Shown here: piece after piece, positions 58,732 to 64,000 of the stretch
Numbering within the stretch: position 1 is the first letter of the stretch
How the letters are laid out: the number at the start of each line of letters is the position of its first letter
Source of the DNA: Diphasiastrum complanatum
Taxonomy: Eukaryota; Streptophyta; Lycopodiopsida; Lycopodiales; Lycopodiaceae
Assembly (NCBI GenBank): GCA_029204225.1
Contig: CM055103.1
Span: 52,357,145-52,421,144, forward strand
DNA: 64,000 bases
Direction of reading: 5' to 3'
The notes under the pieces: generated by a model
What the model was told of the DNA's origin: nothing
The model's database searches: none
Seen by the model: only the letters and a program-made list of their open reading frames with translations
Translations under genes and position numbers: made by a program

Positions 58732-59470
58732 TGTGAAGATTATTAAAATATTATCCTCCTATCTCGAGTTTGGGGTCATGTCCATGATAATTTCCACTAG
58801 ATTTCATATTGTACATATAAAGAGTGTGAATTGAGCACATATCCTTCTAGTGTAGCTCGGATTTGAGTTAGATAGGTTCAATTATGATGACATGCAGATG
58901 TTTAGATAGCATGCAAATTCTTACTGTATGCATGCAAGCCACATGCAATCAGTGCATGCAACATGCAAAGTAGTTTTTGTGATCTACACATGTCTAGGCA
59001 ATTTTATGAGTTGACATGCAGTACATGCACCATACATGCATGCAGTTACACATGTGGATCTTTGGTAGGTGAATTAGTTCAGTTAAGTGGACTTTCCATG
59101 CAACTCCACTGTAGGAATGTGAATCTCTCTCATGTAGGGAAAGCTGGACATGTTTTGCCATATTGTGAATATTGAGATTTTGGTGTTTTGGACTCATTCT
59201 CTCTCTACCCGAGTTTTCTATGTATAATTTTCTCTCTCTACCTGAGAGCAGTCTCTTTTTTCCATACTGAATACTTAGAATTATTTTTAACATTCATTTC
59301 TCATAGTGAAGAGTTAGATTTTTTCATCAAATGTATGTCATTGTGCTCTTGTATTAGAATTTTTAAGCATACTGTTCTTTGATCAATCTTGTGCAATCAC
59401 AACACCTTAGTAAGATCCTGTAGGGTGTGTGGTGAAGTTCACACGTGCTAGAAACTTCATAGATCTCACA
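58732..59470 (+). repeat. 3' LTR of the plus-strand Copia
   Basis: Preceded by the polypurine tract TTTTAAGGAGGCG. It starts TGTGAAGATT and ends AGATCTCACA (TGTGA/TCACA inverted). TATAAAG at 58816 may be its promoter. The right border is inferred. Contains CTCTCTACCCGAG and TCACACGTGC words shared with the LTR at 53981. Confidence 0.65.
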
Positions 59471-60393
59471 CTTCAGTCTTGAGCATCGAGAGAGAAGAGT
59501 TTATGCATATGTAAGAAATTGAAGAAGTGAATAGAGTTCTGTGAGTTATTCTCTCTTATCTTTGTTCTCCGCACTACTAAGTGTGAGTGATCTTGAGTCT
59601 GCTAACAATCTCTAATCCATTACATGAATTACTCTCTGATCAGATAGACTCTCTAATGCATTACAGTCATTTGCTGTGTATCCAGAAAGCATGCTCTAAA
59701 GAACTGTCTTAAAATCATCTTATTCGTTTGTCGTGAATACTTTCTTTTTGGCACTCAAATAACGACTATCTTTGGTACAGTCTAGCACAATCATTGAGTA
59801 AAGCTGTATGTATACATATGAGATGACAGTCCCTGTCTGAAGAATTGAGTCTGTGATCTATTTTCCTGATTGTCACTGACATAAGTTTCTAACGTGCTCT
59901 GAAACCATTCGTGTTCTTTAACCATTAATCTGGACTTTAGTTGTTGAGGACTTCTGTCTAGAAACGAACAGTTCGTGAATGTGATTACTTAATTGTCTGT
60001 ACAATCACGAATACATCGAACATTTCTTGACTCTTTGTTGACACCTTAATCAGCCAGAGTGTAGTACTGTTGTACTACTCTAATAACACCTCATCTGTGG
60101 AACGTGTTTCATTCAATTTGATAGAGGCCAGATTGTCACACCCAAATATAAGTAATACTGGTTACTTTTTAATGTCTGTCGACAACCAGAATAACACTCA
60201 AAATCACTTGTCATAAATTGTACCAAAAACATAACTTTCTAATGTTGTCCTCTGTGGGAACGACACTATTTGCTACAAAATCTATATTAACCTTGTTGGT
60301 ATAGTACGACATATACCAATTTTTGATGCCATTGCCGGGGATACTTTAGGAAAGTTATAAGAAATCTGACAAATCCATCTCCATCTCTATTGT
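59471..60393. other. Gypsy 5' LTR and leader region
   Basis: No frame. TGATGCCATTGCCGGGGA at about 60323-60340 is read as a mutated primer-site/leader motif of the Athila/Tat type (normally TGGCGCC...). The position of the LTR start could not be set. Confidence 0.45.
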
Positions 60394-61055
60394 ATGTCAG
60401 ATAGAGAATCTAGATTAGAACGATAAAGTAAGCTTAGAGAGAAATTTTTACGAAGACAAAGTGAGAGTACTAGTCGAAGAAATCTAGACGAAATCACTGC
60501 CCAGTTACTTGAACTCCTAATTAGCTTCGGTATGGAGGGTCCTGTTGCACGTTTCACTTCTATATCAAAAATTAAATTTGATTATTTTAAAGGGACTTCT
60601 TCTGACGATGCAGATAGCTATGTCTCACAATTTGAGTTAATAGCTAATGCAAATAACGAAGGTACTGACGTAGACAAACTACGAATCTTCCTTGGTCTGC
60701 TAAGAAAGCAGGCGCGCATATGGTATAGTCAAGTTGAACCAGGCCATGTAGGGACCTGGTACCTGCTGAAAGATGCGTTTCTGAACCAGTTCAGAGAAAT
60801 CGGTTAAAATCGAGAATTCTCGGACGTTTGAACAATGTTCAGAAGAAGAGTAAAGAACCCCTTCACAAATATACACGAAAGGTTAAAAATCTCATAGGAA
60901 AACTAACCGGTGTAGATCCCGTTGATATGCAGATCGAATGGTTTTTGGCTGGTATACCACCAACGATTGATTGGTATTGCAGACAAGAGGACATGACCTC
61001 CTCAGCAGCAGTAATAGCTAGTGCCAAAAATTTCGAGACCTCGAAACTAGCATGA
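60394..61055 (+). pseudogene. Gypsy gag
   Basis: From ATG at 60394 with an early in-frame stop. The frame at 60532-60807 has KIKFDYFKGTSSDDADSYVS and LGLLRKQARIWYSQVE, typical of the retrotransposon gag domain. A one-base slip near 60803 moves to LHKYTRKVKNLIGKLTGVDP, which ends at 61055. Confidence 0.75.
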
Positions 61056-62450
61056 AAGCGATGATCAAGTAAGAAATCACGAAAGTCGAAGACTGATTCT
61101 AGTGACAATGATGATGATTTTGATTCTGATTCAAGTACCAGTTCTTCAAGCTCGGAATCTGAAAGCAGCGATTCATCAGAATCAGAAGCTGACAAAGGAG
61201 AGAGAAAGAATAAACGATGAACTAAACAAAAGGACGACACGAAAGTTGTCGAGAATAAGTCGTCAACTTCTAAAGTTGAAAAGCTTTGGAAGAGTAATAT
61301 GGCTGACCTTAATAAAAAGTTTAATGATTTGAAAGTGCAAATCTTTGAAGTTGCAGATAAAAGACTGAAAACGTCTTCTTCCAACTCAGGAATGTGGTGT
61401 ACAAAATGTGGAACTTTAGGACACACTAAGGAAGACTGCACCACTGTGAATGTCAAATATATTGAAGATCCTGCCCAGGAGGTACCTTTTATTTTTCAAA
61501 ATGATGCGACAACTAACTATGTTAAGGGTACTGCAGCATCAGCCCAGCTGGACAGACCCAAGTTTCCACCAAGAAGACATAATCTTTCTAAATTTGTTGG
61601 ACCAGCGAAGTCTCAAACTGCAACTAAACCAGTGTTGGAAAACTGCTATAACTATGGAGAGCCAGGACATTTTTCACCTGACTGTCCTCAGCTGCAAAGG
61701 CCGATTGGTTATGTACCGTTATGCTAGAATTGCAGAGAGCCTGGTCACAAGTATCCTGACTACCCTCAGCCACAGAAGCCACGACCCAAATATCAGTATG
61801 TAGCAACACCAGCTGCTGCAGACTCGCAAAAGCTTCGACTGATGCTGTTGTGCAGAGAATTGACATTATTGAAGAAAAATTGGCGAAGATAGAAGATCAG
61901 TCCTGGCCAAGTGACGTGGAGAAATTATTCAAAGTCACAACGAGAAGCAAAAGCTCCTCGAAACCTGACCAGAAATCTGCAACTAAGGTTCTGTTCTTTC
62001 TCTCAGCAAGTCCATTCGACTGAGACGAATAGGAGGTAATGTATTGCTGTTCAATGTCATTGTTAAGGCAATACTCCTTGAATTCGGTAGAGATGTATTC
62101 ACTAAGGAAGATCTTAAAGATGACCCCGACTATGACCGCGATGCTGCAAAGTTATTTGTAAAAGATATCTCAACAGAGGCAAAAGAAATTGTCAACGCTG
62201 AACTTCAGTCAGCTGCTGCAGAGAAGGTGGATTCTTTCGAGGAAGGGGACGACGAAATCACGAAGACGAAATTGTCTAGTGCTATTATTGATAAGCCAAT
62301 CTCGAAATCGAAGACGAAGGACTATGACATCGTGACTGATATTGGATCTCTTTGTCCAAACATTACGTTTGAGCAGTTGTTGGCAGATAACACTTATTAC
62401 AGAAAGCTACTAAAAGGCTTTCTGCACCGAAAAAGAAGAAAAAAGTTTCT
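61056..62450 (+). pseudogene. Gypsy gag C-terminus with CCHC knuckles and linker
   Basis: A Ser/Asp/Glu-rich stretch (61100-61200) precedes the zinc-knuckle motifs CTKCGTLGHTKEDC, CYNYGEPGHFSPDC (second Cys replaced by Tyr) and a third, CREPGHKYPDY-like, after a stop at 61725. The linker to the protease (62044-62450) is open but unremarkable. Confidence 0.65.
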
Positions 62451-62783
62451 TTGTCAGATGCTGGTGTTCTGTCTATTGATTTAGGTGATCTCGGTGCACC
62501 TGAAATTGATATTACCATTGCGGGATGCCTAATCGAAAAAGTGCCAATTGACTCTGGTTCCAGTGTGAACATAATAACAGAAGACACCACTCATGCTTTG
62601 GGGCTGACTGACATTCAACCGACACAGCGAAACATTAAGTTAGTTGATTCGACACGACGAAAACCTGTTGGAGAACTGAAAGATGTCACTGTTTACATTC
62701 AAGCCAAGCCATTCACAATGAATTTTGTAGTTATTGGACCACTCGGTTTGTCATCCTATTTTGTGTTGATTGGACGACCCTAG
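62451..62783 (+). pseudogene. Gypsy aspartic protease
   Basis: An open stretch of 110 codons with the catalytic PIDSGSSVNII and a later FVVIGPLGLSSYFVLIGRP, matching retropepsins of Gypsy elements. It ends at a stop shortly after IGRP. Confidence 0.7.
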
Positions 62784-62930
62784 CTTTATCAATCAAACAC
62801 AAATGTTCATTGGAAATCCAGAGAGTTGAGGTTTCAGACTGGTGAGACCAATAATTGAGGTAAGCCAGCAGAACAAATAATTACCTGGAGTCATGACAAA
62901 ACACCAGTTTTACCTCAGAAGAATCTTCTT

Positions 62931-64000
62931 ATGCCTTACATATTTTTTCTAATGAATCTGACATTGAAGTGCAATATTTCGAATGTTGACGAAAAAGAAT
63001 TCTTCGATGCCTGCAATGCTGAAGTGGATGTTTCGTATGAAGAAATTATAGTTGCAGACACAAACTCGAAAGAGTCTGACGATTCGAGTGACGAATCTGA
63101 GCATAAATTTGGTAACAAGAACCAGGTTGACGACAAGAAAACATCTATGGAGTCAACCATGCGTGAAATTCATGGCCATACCAAGGCCAGTATGACAGAA
63201 GGTATCATTTTATTAGATTCTACTGAACTAATTGAACTTGCACTTGGCAGATTTGTGCATGTTTCAAAGTCACTTGGAGAATCTGAATTGGTGGAATTCA
63301 TTGAACTATTGAAGGAATATCAAGATGTTTTTGTCTGGTCACTCGATGATTTGAAGGGTATACCAGCAAAATTCGGAGAGCACCCTATTGATCTTAAGGA
63401 AGATGTTGTACCTGTTCGACAGAGACAGTATTGTTTCAATCCCAAGTACTCTCTCATGGTTAAGGACGAACTCAACAAGCACCCTAAGGCAGGTATAATC
63501 TATCTCGTCTTAAGCAGTGAATGAGTTTCACCCATTGTTGTCGTCCCAAAGAAGAAGACTGGCAAAATATGAATATGCCAGGATTTATGCAAACTCAATG
63601 CTGCCACAAGGAAGGATCATCATCCTCTGTCCTTCATGGATTCAATCTTAGATCAGGTTGCTGGTCAGGAGCATTATAGTTTCTGTGACGATTTTTCTAG
63701 TTATAATCAGGTTGGAGTACAGAAGGAGGATCGTTCAAAGACTACATTCACTATGGATTGGGACACTTATGCCTACAACAATTTGGTCTTTGTAACGCTC
63801 CAGCAACTTTTTAGCATATCATGATGTTAATTTTCACTGCCTTCCTAAGAACTTTTCTCGAAATATTTATTGATGATTTCTGTGTATATAGTGATATAAA
63901 GACGCACCTTCAGAAGCTGAAATTAACATTGCAATGGTGTCAAGATACTTGTTTATCTCTTCATCCAGAGAAATGTTTTTTCGGTATAAAAGAAGGAATA
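62931..64000 (+). pseudogene. Gypsy reverse transcriptase, truncated at window end
   Basis: After an acidic spacer the RT lead-in reads YQDVFVWSLDDLKGIP and RQRQYCFNPKYSLMVKDEL. A stop follows near 63522, then SPIVVVPKKKTGKI, another stop, CKLNAATRKDHHPLSFMDSI, and YSFCDDFSSYNQV where the usual YSFLDGFSGYNQI is changed. The catalytic FIDDFCVYSD lies near 63867-63896 and HPEKCFFGIKEG closes the window. Confidence 0.75.

Larger units (their letters stand above)
59471..64000 (+). mobile_element. Gypsy LTR retrotransposon, 5' part, cut by window end
   Basis: The domain order gag, zinc knuckles, protease and RT, with protease IDSGSSVNII and RT FIDDF, is Ty3/Gypsy. The leader word TTTTTGATGCCATTGCCGGGGA-like at about 60319-60340 corresponds to the leader/primer region of Athila/Tat-type plant Gypsy elements. 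About 0.85 kb before it is inferred to be 5' LTR, with no clear left border. Multiple stops and shifts make it inactive. RNase H, integrase and the 3' LTR would lie beyond the window. Confidence 0.7.

Overview
The window is nuclear DNA of a land plant with a large, AT-rich, repeat-laden genome. The evidence is GT-AG introns (one over 13 kb), a callose synthase gene, several Copia LTR retrotransposons, one Gypsy element, plant-type hAT transposons and very long (CT)n/(GA)n microsatellites. The giant introns and microsatellite load would fit a fern, lycophyte or gymnosperm better than a compact flowering-plant genome, but nothing here fixes the lineage.

Region 1 (1-19.7 kb): the 3' part of a callose synthase (glucan synthase-like) gene on the + strand. 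Seven exons can be placed (740-823, 3393-3505, 4397-4626, 4880-5677, 5833-5883, 6099-6284, 19457-19696) and join into 566 uninterrupted codons. Its last intron is 13.2 kb. It holds two adjacent GC-rich hAT elements (6910-10901 and 10926-13009) seated in (AT)n DNA, an older hAT relic (14.9-17.2 kb) and a LINE fragment. Both young hAT elements carry a second, antisense reading frame for a small charged protein.

Region 2 (19.7-26.7 kb): mostly non-coding, with microsatellites and one decayed, unrecognised minus-strand gene (about 23.2-25.0 kb). Region 3 (26.76-32.02 kb): a full-length Copia element with target duplication TATTT and an internal gag/protease deletion.

Region 4 (33.1-39.5 kb) is the most unusual part. 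It holds an unrecognised gene 3' end (33128-34032), a repeat-rich promoter-like stretch, a decaying plus-strand gene (35187-36689) and, converging on it 134 bp away, a multi-exon minus-strand gene (36824-39472) that looks like a DDE transposase of a superfamily I cannot name. The two convergent genes may form one large DNA transposon.

Region 5 (40.2-59.5 kb): stacked Copia remains. Two plus-strand fragments are fused at 43.1 kb. Next come three minus-strand Copia derivatives (53.2 to about 45.9 kb) in which reverse transcriptase and RNase H are replaced by a shared, unknown, still largely open module. A degraded plus-strand Copia (54.8-59.5 kb) follows. Region 6 (59.5-64 kb): the 5' part of a Gypsy element cut by the window end.

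No tRNA, rRNA or CRISPR array was seen. All assignments are by eye from translated motifs; no database search was made.
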